A stretch of 64,000 nt of DNA from Ulva prolifera (taxonomy: Eukaryota; Chlorophyta; Ulvophyceae; Ulvales; Ulvaceae): NCBI GenBank assembly GCA_023078555.1, contig CM041198.1:6944924-7008923 (forward strand), read 5' to 3'. This document shows, piece by piece, positions 11,707 to 22,847 of the stretch; the stretch's first letter is position 1; each line of letters starts with the position of its first letter. Below the pieces are notes generated by a model, which had not been told where the DNA came from, made no database searches, and worked only from the letters and a program-made list of their open reading frames with translations. Made by a program: the position numbers and the translations under genes.

Positions 11707-12391
11707 TGTATATGTCCGTTGATCATGCTCAATTGTACATTATACCACTGATCAGATCAGTAGAAGTCTGGAGTGAGAGGCATCGCCGATCGGTAGAGGC
11801 TGTCCGTTGCCCCCTCTAGCCCCCGTGTGTCTGTGCTTTGCCAAGTTTTTAGTGCGACTGTCAGGTGCAAAGGGAAAAGTCCGCTCCTGTCACGACAGAA
11901 ACATGAGGCATGTGTATGTCATGCATTGCACCCTTTGGTCGCGCCTATGACACAACGCACAGCAGTGAAGCACGCACCCACTCCCTGGTCTGCTCTAACA
12001 GCCTCTCCGCCCTGGTCTTTGTCACCCTGAAGAACACTGTGACACATACGCAGAACGGAGTTGGACTGCCTCTTTCGGTCCCGTAAGAACAGAAGTTGCC
12101 AATGTCGATATGAGTAAGGCTATGCAGTCTTGCATTCGTACTGCGCATCGCATGCGTGCACACAGAAATACAGAACAACTTGCATGATACAAGCAGCCTC
12201 ACACTCACCCAGTGAGGGGACGCAGCCTCCAACGCATGTCATGTTGGGCCCTACGGCCGTTGGAATGAAGCGCATGCTTGTCACCGGCTGTTGAACGCAG
12301 CAGCGCGCGCACAAGAGACGATATCCGTACATGCCCTGACAGATCGATTGCAGGTTTTGGGAGCCCAAAATGTACATTCTCCGGCTCGACA

Positions 12392-12530
12392 ATAATTGTG
12401 ACAGCTCCCCTACTAGCCATGGGTTACAGACTCTGTAACCCATGGCTAGTAGGGGAGCTGTCACAATTATGTACAGACTCTGTAACATGCATTGTGACAA
12501 TTACTAAGTTAGTAATTGTCACAATGCATG
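12392..12530. repeat. Second pair of long palindromes (copy 1 only)
   Basis: 12392-12470 is a perfect palindrome with 39-bp arms around a single base. 12486-12530 is a perfect palindrome with 22-bp arms around a single base. The spacer repeats the TACAGACTCTGTAA core of the first. In copy 2 (31516-31570) only the outer arms remain, joined by a few bases. This repeats the X-X'-Y'-Y architecture seen at 4258-4325. Confidence 0.9.
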
Positions 12531-13023
12531 TGTTGTACAATGATAAATGCTGGTGGACTGCGCACAAGTGTCATGCCCGGTCAATTGGTATCCGGTGGAG
12601 AGCTAAAATTGGACTAGAGATCTAGATACAACCCTCACATATTCTGCGGGCGGTCCCTGCAGCTGCCATGCAATGAACATGCATACATACTGGGATGGCA
12701 TGTCTGCTACTCCTGCCGCTATGTCCCTTGGCGGCGAAGGTCATACGGTTGCACTACAAGTTATCTCTTCAATATTGTGCGGCGTTTGGCTCGCTTCTGG
12801 GCATGGCGGATTGCCAGCATGCTCCGTTCTGCGGGTCGGCTTGGGGTTGTACCGGCGAGGCACACATGTCTGCATGTTGCCTTCCGTTGTCAGCGGTCGC
12901 GCGGACGAGGTTCAGCGAAGCTTTTCATCTAGATTCACGTTTCAGTGGCGCCGCTATACCCTTTTATGGCGCCCTAGCTATAGCGGCTTCGCGATGATCA
13001 TGGCTTCAGCGGTCCCGCGTCCT

Positions 13024-13026
13024 GCT
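13024..13026 (+). other. Empty target site of CACTA-1
   Basis: Copy 1 reads CCTGCTGCACTGCTGCG without interruption. Copy 2 reads CCTGCT, then CACTA-1, then GCTGCACTGCTGCG. The GCT here is therefore the pre-insertion form of the 3-bp target duplication at 32062-32064 and 46101-46103. Confidence 0.95.
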
Positions 13027-16000
13027 GCACTGCTGCGTACAGCCAATTCTGTTGGCACCCAGTTGCTGCGTACAGGTTCCCAGTGTGGAAGTTATGATCC
13101 CGTGTTCATCCGCTACGATACCCCGCTCTCTGAGCATTTGCGGTGCGTGAGGAGATGGTTTCCTGCTGGTTGTACGCCAGCGCTGTTTGCTGCAACGGCT
13201 TTGACGATCATGCGACGATGGGCTGCGTGGTTGATGACTAGCTGCTTCCTTGTGAAGCTGGATGCCTGTGGTTTTTCTAATTGTGAAGACGCTTTTGCAG
13301 TTTCTCGTGTGCAGTGCACTTGTCCGTAGCGGGCGTGCACTGACCTGGTGAAGGAGTGGATTTGCATGTGAGTTCCTAGCAATGGCTCGGTGCCCGGCCT
13401 CTGTCCTTTGTAACTACATACTGGGAGCATGAATGCATGCATGCATGCATGCTGCATCCAGATTGGTGAAACAGAAATCCTCCCTCCATGTACTGCATCC
13501 TGTTCGAACAAGTGCAACGACTCAGTATGAGCGTGACAATACTGTTACCTACCCAATGCTACACTAGAACAACGCTCCAAAGCGGGCATCATGTGACGAC
13601 TCAGATCCAACGTCCACAGGTGGCGCACCAGTGGCAGGCGATCAGCACCGGCTGACACTCCTCTCAGTGAGACCCATGCCGATGCAGTTCCGGGTCGTCT
13701 CCTCGATGTTCTCTTAACTCAATGTATGATGTACATGAAAAGCACTGATTGACGCAGAAGAGCATCCCCGGCTCGCCGGCAATCCCATGGCCATGCAGAA
13801 CTCTGGAGAGCCTGCACGCGCGTGGCGCAGGCGTTTTGCGGTTAACCGTTCCTGATGCGGCATGATTCGTATCAGGGGCCACATGGTCACGGTCTCAACT
13901 GGGGGGGGGGGGGGTGATGTACTGTTCTCTGTGTCCCTCTCAGATGCGCATGATGGGGCCAATGCATCATGCTCAGATGATGGGGCCAATGCATGAGCCA
14001 GAAATATATATCATACCATGTGCTGGCCAGACCGACAGAATGGTGATGGTGCACATGCGGGTTGAAGGCATCCCCCTTGACATCCCCCTGCTGGCAATTG
14101 ACACATGCATATAACCGGCCGGAGAATATGGGGGGCCTTCAAGGGGGCCGAGTGACCCCTGCGCGATCGCAGCTTCTTTCACAACTTCACACCTCTTGCA
14201 CAGAAACACTACACTGGGCTCACAGACGAGGTGAGAGACACAACTCTACGAAAACTCATGCATCCTTCGGCAGACTTGTGAAATGGCGTGCATTGGCGGA
14301 CCCACGGGGTGGGGTGGGCGGGTCAGGTGCGGATCACAGGGGGAGGCCGCATCTCAGCTGGGGTGCCGCTGCACTCTGCAGCGGTCGTTGCCATGCTGGC
14401 CATGCATTGGCAATCCCTCAGTGCCTCAGTGCCCCCGCATGCCCCCGCCCCCGCATCTCGTGCAGGTGCTGCTGAAACACAGGCCTCTGGCGGCGTCGGC
14501 TGCACGTTCCTCCAATATGGCATCATCTGGAGACACAAACACCAACAGAATCATATGTTGATGCTGCGGCTGATAGTTCTTTGCTTTGATGCTGAGCAGG
14601 CATGCATGTGATGGCTTGATGGCCAGATGATGCTCGGTGATGACGCATGCACAGCACTGTACCTCACTGCAGTGCACTGGTTGCGAAAAAGAGGGACAGC
14701 AGCTGCGATGTGCTGTCAGGGTTCATGCAGATGGGGTAACCAGAGCCTGGGTAGGACTTGGGCTAGTTGCCTGTGGGGAGGTGGCGTGAAGTCAGGTCAG
14801 ATCAGCACTGGACAGCCCCGGCATGTTTCAGTGCAGAGCCTGTGCACGGGCGGCCATGGCAACACGGTACCGTTGTGTGAATCGACAGCTGGCGGCAGGG
14901 ATGCATCGCGGGACGCAAACGTGACTCAGAGCAAGGTGTCAAGGTGTCCTGTACTAGTGGTGGGGGTGGGGGGGGTCGGATGCAGGCTCGCTCTCAACTC
15001 TGATGTACAGTTTTGTCCAATAGAGAGTCGTTGGGGTGCGCGTCCACGTGGGAGAGGGCCCACCTGCATTTCACCAGTGTCACTGCCCTGCTCAAACGTG
15101 TGTGCTCTCACGATGCTCACATGACGGCCTGTATGATCTCTGTCTCTTGCCCTGCTGAAACGTGTGTGCAGGTTCACATGAGGGCCTGTATCATCCCTGG
15201 CCCTCTCCAGAAGGCTGACTAAAAGGCTCAAGATCCTGCACCCACGACGGTGTGCTGGTGATGGTGAGCTAGCGATACATCAATTGCAGGCATATGGTGC
15301 TGTGAAGTACAGTGCCGTAAGTGTACTCACGTCAGTGTACTGGCTTTGCTGTGCTCAGGTTTCCTGACCCAGATTCCGACTTGCCAATGGTCATACCTCC
15401 CCGGTTGCTGCTGACGCCAAGGCCCTGAGCGCCATTCTATCGACGGATTCTCCTGCGTGGATTTTGTGCCATCTTTGGCACTCACTGTGTGAGCTTAACC
15501 CGTGCGCTACCGTCGGCCTACGACGACGCTGGCAGGGCGGTTGTCAGCCAAGACTCCCTCTACCAGCGGCAGGGACTCATCAAAGTCTACAGAGCTTCAA
15601 TGCGTCATTAGCATGGATGTATCTCCGTCTCAAAAGGTGTCCCTTTACGCCGCCTGAAGCCATCGCGGCCATCGCCGAGCGATAGCCCCGACTGCCAACC
15701 TGGCCAGCACAGATGTCTACAGCTACAGCAGTCTACAGGAATTTCAACTGGTGCACAATCCAGCCTTCGATAGTACCTGAAGTTTTATACTGCACTCGGC
15801 ATCTTTTACGCGGGATTTAAGGGCCTTCCAGCTGCAGAAGCCCATGCTCCCGATCGTTGGCCACCACCCATGAAGCCACGATCCTTGCGCCAGACCAGAA
15901 AACGTACGTTGGCTGGATGCGAAGGGCATCGAATAACCATCCAGCAACCTGATGTAAGCCACCATGATTGTTTCCGCGGAGACGGAGCCGCGTTCGCACC

Positions 16001-16914
16001 CCTCACGCAACCGGTGCGCGTGTCACTCCACAGCAGCTTCAGATCAAAGCCCTGGTCAGCGCACGACACGTGCGGGCTTGCTTAACAAACCATCGTTGTC
16101 AGTCTTTGGCATTCACGCTCCCGTGATCCACTATCGGCTGACCCAGGCTCTCCGAGCTCTTCAGCTGTGCAGCAAGCTACCAACGAAGCGAGGTCGCGAG
16201 GAATGCCCGGAAGGTACTGAACCCGCCAGCCTCACTGATTCTGCGATGTAGAATCAATATTGTGAATGCAATCTGATATCTGCGCGCGGGTGCTACCAAG
16301 TTAACGCTGCATGCTGCAACGACCAACGCGAAATAGGCTTGGGCCTATCTCTTGGACGTCAGCCAGGTATTGCTGCCATACCATGATCTCATCACACGGC
16401 ACACAAAGCTCCATGACCGTGAGTGTCGATCATAATCGAGCATGTACTCCCAGTGCCTGCCAACGTGCGAGCACAACATGACACCAGCCCCAGCTATCAG
16501 GCATTCCCAGACAACATGTGTATGCATCTGCACATACATGGACACGCTACTGGTGTGTATGTATTTACAAAGGACAGAGGCCGCGCCGCACCTGGTTCTC
16601 GGAACCCACTCGTTCTCGGAACCCACTCACTCACTCATGGCACCAGGCCGGGCATGAGCTCGCACCACAGCCGTACCAAAGATTGGGCAAAACCTTCCAA
16701 AGATTGAAGCACGGAGCACATAAATCAGCATTTTATTTGCACAACGCCACGTTCATCCGGCGCAAAGCATTCGTCACAAACATGTGATGGTCCACCAAAT
16801 CACACCGCGACGCAACCTCAGCCAGCCGATTCAGATGTGCCATAGCCAACCACCCCAACCAACCATGCGTCTGATACGGCGAAAGATTATATGCATTAGA
16901 GTTGTATACGCACG

Positions 16915-17226
16915 ATGTGCATTGCTTTCCTGCACATCCCGTACTGCCGCAGCAGCCCCCGCCTCCCGAAGCAGCCCCTGCAATCGGTACCAGCCCAGGG
17001 ATTCACAATCGAGACAACCCCTGTGCACAAAGGGTCACCAGGTGGCAAACACATGACAGGATGTCTCCCAACTTGTATGCTTGTGTGTATGTGTATCTCT
17101 CGCAGTGGCCGTGGTGCTGAATTCTCCTTGCACGGCGCATTGCAACATGGGTATGTGATTCGTGCCATATTGGCGTTGATAGTTTTAATGGGAATGCTCG
17201 CTGTAGCATGGGTGTATTTAGCTTAG
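16915..17226 (+). CDS. Possible terminal exon with hydrophobic tail
   Basis: Open frame of about 103 codons whose last 20 residues (AILALIVLMGMLAVAWVYLA) would make one transmembrane helix directly before the stop, as in a tail-anchored protein. An identical frame lies at 49999-50310 in copy 2. Nothing upstream is recognisable, no splice partner is clear, and the sequence context is conserved anyway because the copies are near-identical, so this may be chance. Confidence 0.2.
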   Translation: MCIAFLHIPYCRSSPRLPKQPLQSVPAQGFTIETTPVHKGSPGGKHMTGCLPTCMLVCMCISRSGRGAEFSLHGALQHGYVIRAILALIVLMGMLAVAWVYLA

Positions 17227-17787
17227 GGCGTGACCCCCTAGGTCTTTGAACTAGTTCCGTAATATTGGACTTCAGTAATACTCAAATTTGAGTTTACCAC
17301 GCGCCCCCACCCACAATTACCACAAAGCACAGAAGCCCCCAAGAGGATGATCTCACCATCGCAAATGGCACCACCACGCAGAAACCTCAGGACTCCGTGA
17401 ACGCTGCGGCATTTCTAGGCTGCTGGCAGGCCAGCCAACTCGATGTACATATCGTCCGACGGGTTGAGGGCGGTCTAAAATCAACCGCCTCCTTTTCAGG
17501 AGGTCGTGAAATTTGATGCTGTGTGCGATTTACGGAATCGTAACGACCGTGTGTGACCACCTCGCTTTGCACAGCGGGAGGCCGGTGAGTGAGTTGCGTA
17601 CGGTCGTCTGAGGGGGATGTCCAGGTGATTCATCCCTTCGGCATGTGGTCCCATTATCTATAGGGTTTTTTAATGTCTTCTCCAAGATACGGCTGAGTAA
17701 ATCAAATGAACTTTACTTTACATGTCCATCTCAGATCAATGCTGGAATAGGCCGCTAATTGAAACTTCATGCATATTGCTCACTGTA

Positions 17788-18311
17788 CTGCACAGCTCAG
17801 ATGTTTGAAGAACGAGCTCCACACTGGAGCTCCATAGTATTAGTAATGGAGTAATTCTAATTCTAATATTAATAATTCTAACAATGGATGTTGAAGAAGG
17901 AGCTCTGTGATGGAGCTTCCCACGGCAGTGGTATTAATGAACTCAGATATTATCTAATTCGCTACTCTAGAGTGCAATGTCTTTTGTAGTGGGTTTGCAT
18001 GCAGTCTGTGATGATCTGAACATGGGGTGCAAATCTAATTGGCATGCTTCGTGGTTGTGTAGGTATCCACCATGATCCGATTCTAGTGGACTCCTCAGTG
18101 AGTCCTCACATGCGACTATGCCACAGGTGAGTGCACCATCGCAATGCATTGGCGCGCTTGCGGCACAGACACGTGCGCGAATCTTTTCACAATCGGAACG
18201 GGGATACTGGATCGTGTCGTCAGCGCAACACTTGCTTCAGGCCAACGCAGATTCGATATTGCCGACGCAAACAGTCAGCAGGCAAGAAAACGTCCAGCAG
18301 AGCTTTGCAAC
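17788..18311 (+). repeat. 524-bp repeat, forward arm
   Basis: It matches the reverse complement of 63401-63924 over its full 524 bp with roughly 15 differences by eye (about 97%). It begins CTGCACAGCTCAGATG and ends AGCTTTGCAAC, directly abutting module copy 2. It contains short internal palindromes such as GAGCTCCA...TGGAGCTC and AT-rich segments unlike the surrounding DNA. No gene was seen in it. Confidence 0.9.
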
Positions 18312-19939
18312 CCACTCACTCACTCATGGCACCAGGCCGGGCATGAGCTCGCACCACAGCCCTACCAAAGATTAGGGAACACCTTCCAAAGAGTGCTATG
18401 CGATGTTGGAACACTCGATGGGGCAAAGAATGCATGTAGAACCCTGTTACCCAACCATCATGATCACGACTGCCGCTGTTGTCACATCGTCAGGGTGCAT
18501 CATTGCCATGCAGACAACCGGCACTGACCCCTTGCCCACCACAGCCTCGCCGGTGCCATGCTGCAGATATGCTCTAAAGAAGGAGACCCGCGCACGCGCA
18601 TGCAGGCCATTAGTAGCCGCAATGCGCAGCAGCAGTCGCGGCGGTCAGCCCCCTTCCGGGACGCACCTCCACCCACCCTCCTCTAATCTCGCAGAGGCGC
18701 ACATGTGCAGCGCTGCGCAACCTTCCTTTTAAAAAAAGAAGGCCGGTAATTGTTGACATGTGCCTCTGTCGGCTGCTTTTTGGCTTGGACGTCCCCTCCT
18801 CCGCTGTCTGCAACGGCGGCATGTGGAGGCTGCTGACCGGCGCAAGCAGGGCGACTATGGCCGCACCGGCTCGCAAGGCGTGTGCCTTGACCAGGCTGCA
18901 GCATGCAACGTACGATTGGATCGGCCCCGCTGAATTTGTGTTCCTCAGAAGTCTTACTGACGTGGCTGTTGGTTCGGGTGATGCCTCGAGGATCCGGGCG
19001 GCTGTTCCTACAGAATATGCTGCGCAACCTGTTCACAGCGCTTTGCTGCACGGTCGCCCGCTAGGTGCATGCTGCCGCTCCGCTGGTGGCACGTCGCGAA
19101 GGCAAGGCAGTTTTGACAGTAGTGGCGCCGCCCAACGACCTCTCGCCGCTCACTGACCACATGGCGTTAGCGGTGGGCCGCCGGGCTTCGCTGGCCCTCC
19201 AGAAGATCTGTGCTGCCCGGCTTTGCGCTGCTTTATGGCCTGCATTGCGGGCGCTTGCCTTGCATGTCCCGGAACATCCATGACCCTGCTGGTGTCACGG
19301 TCCCAATGCGAACCGGTGGTAGTGTTGCATTCTGTGCAGTACACGCGTGGGTTTGTTGCATGCTGCTCAGGGGGGGGCATCTGCTGCGGGTTCGCAAGGG
19401 ACGGGTAATGAGTTGCGGGATTGGGCGTTGTGGGCAGTCACCAGTTCTTACGCCCGGCGGCAGCTGTGCTCTGACGTGATCTGCTGTGTGGCTACGTAGG
19501 CCTAGCGTGTCGTGGACCATATATGCTAAGGCCATGAGGCCATGCATGCCTGGGTTTCCGGGGGCTTGCATGCATGTTTATGTGAGTGTGTGCAGGTTGG
19601 CTTTTGCTGGACAACAGAGTCTGGGTCAGGTCGTGTGAGGTATGTGAGGGGTTGTGTGACAACGACACACTCAGAGAGGCAGGCCGCCACCCCCGGCAGG
19701 CACCCCCCCCCGGGCAGCCCCCCCCGGCGGCGCGCCCACGCCACGCCCGGGCGTCCCAGCTGGATGCGGTGACGGGCGCCCCAGCAAGACACGGGTCTGT
19801 GTGTGATCATATGATACTACTACTAGTCATGATACGGGCGTGTGGGTTGGGGCGTGTGAGTGTGTGGGCGGCGCGTGAGTGGGTGAGTGTGGGCGTCACA
19901 CCGTGACGTGTACACTCCTGCTCGCCACCTTTATCCTTG

Positions 19940-20702
19940 CGGTCAGCACATGCACAAACCGGCACTTCATGCACAATGCCATATAAACATATCAAAACAT
20001 GAGAGAGAGGCCTGACCGAGCCATGCACAGCGCATAGGGAGCAGTTTTGTGGCAATGCATGGGCTACGATGCCCTAGCAGGCGAGCAAATCAAGTAAATG
20101 AAAGACGAGACGAACGGCATAGTGAAATAGAGGGTGTCTCCGGTGGCCGACAGAATGCCCGCACTCTGTAAATGGTGGAGTACAGGCTCTTGCACAGCCG
20201 AGTGACCGGCCTAGTGATACAGGCACTCGAGCAACCTGTGGCACACCGCACTCAATTCCGACTGCAACAGCTATCTGCAAACTATATTTATAGACTTTAC
20301 GCCGTGCTGGCGGGGGCGGCGAGGCGTGCACGCCAGCGACGCTACGTTGCAGGTACGGAGACGTGTACCGGCGAGCTCGAGTCAGGTGATGTCTTGGTGT
20401 GTCAGCTACATGCATATGTCCCCAAAGAATCAAGGCCATAACTGTTGCAGTGAACCTAGAGGTGCAGCCACAGTGTTCTCCTGTCATGGGGGGTGGGGGC
20501 TGCAGAGTCAGCCACACGACCACCACAGCAAAATAGCTGAATAGTGCGATCACCAGCTCCACTCCGGAATTGCTCACACAGCATGCACATTTGGTTATCA
20601 AGGACGTGAACTGGGTTATCCGTATTGAATTCTGCTTAGCGGTTTCAGTGACGTGCAGTGTTTTCGAAATTTGAAAGTGCCCATTTCTGTGAAAGCTGAC
20701 CG
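19940..20702. mobile_element. 763-bp non-autonomous DNA transposon
   Basis: Insertion in module copy 2, absent from copy 1, which reads continuously at 2619-2622. It starts CGGTCAGC and ends GCTGACCG, with further imperfect inverted similarity for about 30 bp. It is flanked by CTTG on both sides (19936-19939 and 20703-20706), a 4-bp target duplication. No transposase-like frame lies inside, so it must be mobilised in trans. The family is not recognised; the 4-bp duplication is not TTAA. Confidence 0.75.
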
Positions 20703-20926
20703 CTTGTAACACCCCCGCGCGCCCCCACCCATATGCATGAGGGCACACGCCCCGATCACACGCTGCCCTGTGCACATACACAGAATGATCACACCACCAC
20801 CCCACGCGGCCGAGTTGATATGTGTGTGCAGCGGCCTGCAGAACAGAAGAAGGCAAACACCAAAACATACCCGTGCCCTGCACCGGTGCCATACCCGAAC
20901 CCCTTCTCACGCAACAGAAGAATATT

Positions 20927-20983
20927 GATTCCGATGACATTCTGTTTTGGTGTTTGTCTACTCCCGTTCACTCTTTTGTAAAT
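20927..20983 (+). repeat. LINE 3'-end relic (copy 2)
   Basis: Counterpart of 2843-2899, with the same block ending TTTTGTAAAT. It predates the module duplication. Confidence 0.55.
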
Positions 20984-21920
20984 CCCCCCTTCATACGAGA
21001 GATGAGTATGTGGAGGATAATTTACAAAAGACATTTCGAAAGGGATTCTTGTGTCGTGGTTTTTAAAACTCTGCAAGTGTCGACATACAGCCATTTATTG
21101 TGAAGGCTTTGAGATCATTCCTGTCCAGCGCCGGCGTCGTTCCAACGCTCTGATCTGCTGTGCGCTGTTGCGTGACGTCAAACGATGTGCCCACCTTGCC
21201 TTCCAGGTCTGCGCAGCCTTCACGTTCAAGGCCACCGCGCAAGAACATGCGCAACACGACGCGGTGTTTAAGTGGACTAAATCATGGTGCGGCTGCCCGC
21301 ACATGCGTCATAACAGCGCGAGCTCACAGTGAATGCACGCATACCTGCGAATGCGGTTTACGAAAGAGGGAACGGGAGAGGACAAACATACTTGCGAATG
21401 CGGTTGGTCGTGCAATACGCGCGGTTGTCCACTGCAAGTGAACTGCCATCTCGCCCGGTCCTTCGCACCATTCACCGCTGTATAATGTATGCACAGCTTT
21501 GCAATCGCAGGTCACCACCATTCTGTACATGTCTCTGTAGCGATCATCTCGGCAGACTGTTTACAGCTGTGGCTGTAGCCTGTTGCTGCAACAATCAGTG
21601 TCGCGCGCTGCCAGCACACGCACCGCAAGCCAGGGCGATTCTTACAAGGTCTGCATGAACTCCTTGACTGTTTTTGGTCATTTGGCTACTTGGACATGCG
21701 TGCGTGAACGAGCTGTCCCAGCAAAGCAGGGCGACATTGGTGTGCCGTTGTACCAGCTGATGATAGCAGGTCGAGCGTTAGCTCAGGTACACACAGCGAG
21801 AGTATCGGATCCAATGTTGCTGTGACGATTATTTGCGTTGATTCATCAGTAGTGCATCATTCCTGCAGCTGGTGGCGGGATCCATGTCACAGGCCAAGTC
21901 CTAGGTGTACAACACACATG

Positions 21921-22367
21921 CAGTGCATTTACAAAAGAGTGAAGGGGAGAAGACAAACACCAAAACCGAATCTCATCCGAATCAACAGCAACACATACAC
22001 ACACGATCACACTACAACCGCACCCACACCTCATTCCGGCAGGATCGCGTCCTCCAGGCCTGCCTCATACTGCGCAACCCCTGCTCAGGATGGATGAGTG
22101 TTCCGGGACGTCGACGGAATTTGGGTGTTCGGGTTCTGACCGTCTCGCACTTCGTACTTCAAGCGGCAAGCGGTCGGTCAGGGTGGAACACCTCGGCTGT
22201 GGTGGTGGTGCCGCAATGGCTGATAATATGGCTTTGTGCGTACTACGTAGTACGCGTGCGGTTGCGGGTGATCAGAGCATGTGGGGGTGGGTACGTGTCC
22301 CTAGGTGTTGGCAATTGCGTGTGTAGACAGGTGTGAGTCTGAGGGTGTGTGCATGCGGAGGCGCATG
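21921..22367 (-). mobile_element. 447-bp insertion in copy 2 with LINE 3' end
   Basis: Copy 1 is continuous here (near 3818-3822). Copy 2 carries extra DNA flanked by CATG at 21917-21920 and 22364-22367. The left part (about 21926-22095) on the minus strand reads as the last codons of the LINE ORF (AGLEDAILPE then a stop), the AC/TG-rich 3'-UTR and the terminal TTTTGTAAAT. The right part, about 270 bp, is unrelated to any other sequence I see here and could be transduced or rearranged 5' DNA. Confidence 0.6.
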
Positions 22368-22847
22368 GGCGTGGGGTGTGTGGCGGTCGTTCTGTACACA
22401 AGTGCCGTGGACGCGTGTGAGCTGCGGTGCTGGCATCCTCTGATTTTGGTGGCATTGATGTTCATGTTCTCGTGTATGGTTCCGGAGGTGCTGCCTGCCT
22501 CCCCGTTCCTGTCCTTGTACCACATGTGGCTCATGTGAGTGCTCATCATGAGGTAGCTGTGTCCAGGTCACCCCTTGTCGTCATTGCGCCTTCTATTGTT
22601 GGAAAGTTGGCAGAATATTGTCGCGTTGTGGATGTGTGTGCTTCGACGCTGGTTTTTCTGCCAATGCATATCGCATGTGGGCAATGCTACACACACCGCT
22701 CACCAGCCACTCTGGAATGTCCGTGTCCTTTTTCTGCTCTGTACATGCTGGTGCAGGCATGGGGAAGTCGATGCAACATTAAGGATGTCTTGATGATTTT
22801 GGCACAATGCAGGTACTACTTGTTGTACTTGTGGAGCATAACTCGCA

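Larger units (their letters stand above)
965..17335 (+). repeat. Tandem module, copy 1
   Basis: A unit of about 16.4 kb is repeated in direct orientation at 18312-50420. It carries GTPase genes A1 and B1. Relative to copy 2 it lacks CACTA-1, the LINE fragment, the 763-bp element and the 447-bp insertion, so it supplies the empty site for each. Identity by eye is lower between 965 and about 6.4 kb, with scattered substitutions and indels, and nearly complete from about 6.4 to 17.3 kb. The sequences diverge sharply after about 17335. Confidence 0.85.
11707..17335. other. Module 3' part, no recognisable gene
   Basis: Long stretch without a gene I can name. It contains the twin palindromes at 12392-12530, the empty target site of CACTA-1 at 13024-13026, a GCAT-rich palindromic run near 13430-13452, a G run near 13901-13913, and scattered short open frames. 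It is almost identical to 30832-32064 joined to 46104-50420, and such conservation of non-coding DNA is better explained by recent duplication or conversion than by function. Confidence 0.55.

Noticed and set aside
12673-13329. A 218-codon open frame as a gene interrupted by CACTA-1 in copy 2
   Set aside because: No recognisable domain, no splice context, and the amino-acid composition looks like a chance frame. The insertion is real but a disrupted gene is not supported.
20074-20940. A 288-codon minus-strand frame
   Set aside because: It runs across the boundary of the 763-bp transposon and into older flanking DNA, so it arose by the insertion and cannot be an ancestral gene.
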